From assembly GCA_002694065.1 (NCBI GenBank), contig NZKZ01000113.1, positions 3,858-9,828 on the forward strand: DNA of 5,971 nt, given 5' to 3'. Shown in pieces: positions 5,963-5,971 of the stretch. Each line of letters starts with the position of its first letter. The first letter of the stretch is position 1. This DNA is from Acidiferrobacter sp. GTDB taxonomy: Bacteria > Pseudomonadota > Gammaproteobacteria > Arenicellales > UBA868. The notes beneath the pieces were generated by a model. That model did no database searches. It was not told the origin of the DNA and saw only the letters and a list, made by a program, of their open reading frames with translations. The position numbers and the translations under genes were made by a program.

Positions 5963-5971
5963 TCATCTACT

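Overview
The window reads as chromosomal DNA of a free-living, non-enteric gammaproteobacterium. The main evidence is the LexA: its recognition helix carries the S-x-N-A-x-E-E pattern of the E. coli type, and it sits behind an E. coli-type operator (CTG-N10-CAG) rather than the alphaproteobacterial GTTC-N7-GTTC type. The neighbouring ImuA/ImuB cassette is common in proteobacteria that lack umuDC. The species cannot be told from the sequence. All five genes are on the + strand and coding density is high; there is one intergenic gap over 100 bases (1917-2050), and it holds the control region of the SOS operon.

Region 1 (1-1916) is the tail of an envelope operon. It has an outer-membrane-lipoprotein-sorting (LolA-like) periplasmic protein whose N-terminus lies off the left edge, followed with a 4-base GTGA overlap by a 405-residue secreted protein ending in Phe-Phe that looks like an outer-membrane beta-barrel. 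In related genomes such pairs usually lie downstream of an RND/MMPL-type inner-membrane exporter; none is visible here, so that link is inference.

Region 2 (1917-2050) has a near-consensus LexA box overlapping a plausible sigma-70 promoter, and a separate GC-rich perfect palindrome with the same CTG-N10-CAG outline 39 bp upstream.

Region 3 (2051-4870) is a lexA-imuA-imuB SOS mutagenesis operon. lexA and imuA overlap by GTGA; imuA and imuB overlap by 20 bases. LexA represses the whole unit. ImuA (RecA-like, no Walker A) and ImuB (Y-family polymerase fold without the catalytic acidic residues) normally act as accessory factors for the error-prone polymerase ImuC/DnaE2. That polymerase gene, which often follows imuB, is not here.

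Region 4 (4871-5971) holds an amgK-like amino-sugar kinase of the aminoglycoside-phosphotransferase fold, a cell-wall-recycling gene, starting 36 bases after imuB with no terminator seen between them. It could therefore be read through from the SOS promoter. The strongest points to follow up are the missing dnaE2, the unusually long ImuB N-terminus with a weak clamp-binding motif, the SOS-amgK arrangement, and the little-characterised envelope pair. I see no mobile element, CRISPR array, tRNA or rRNA.
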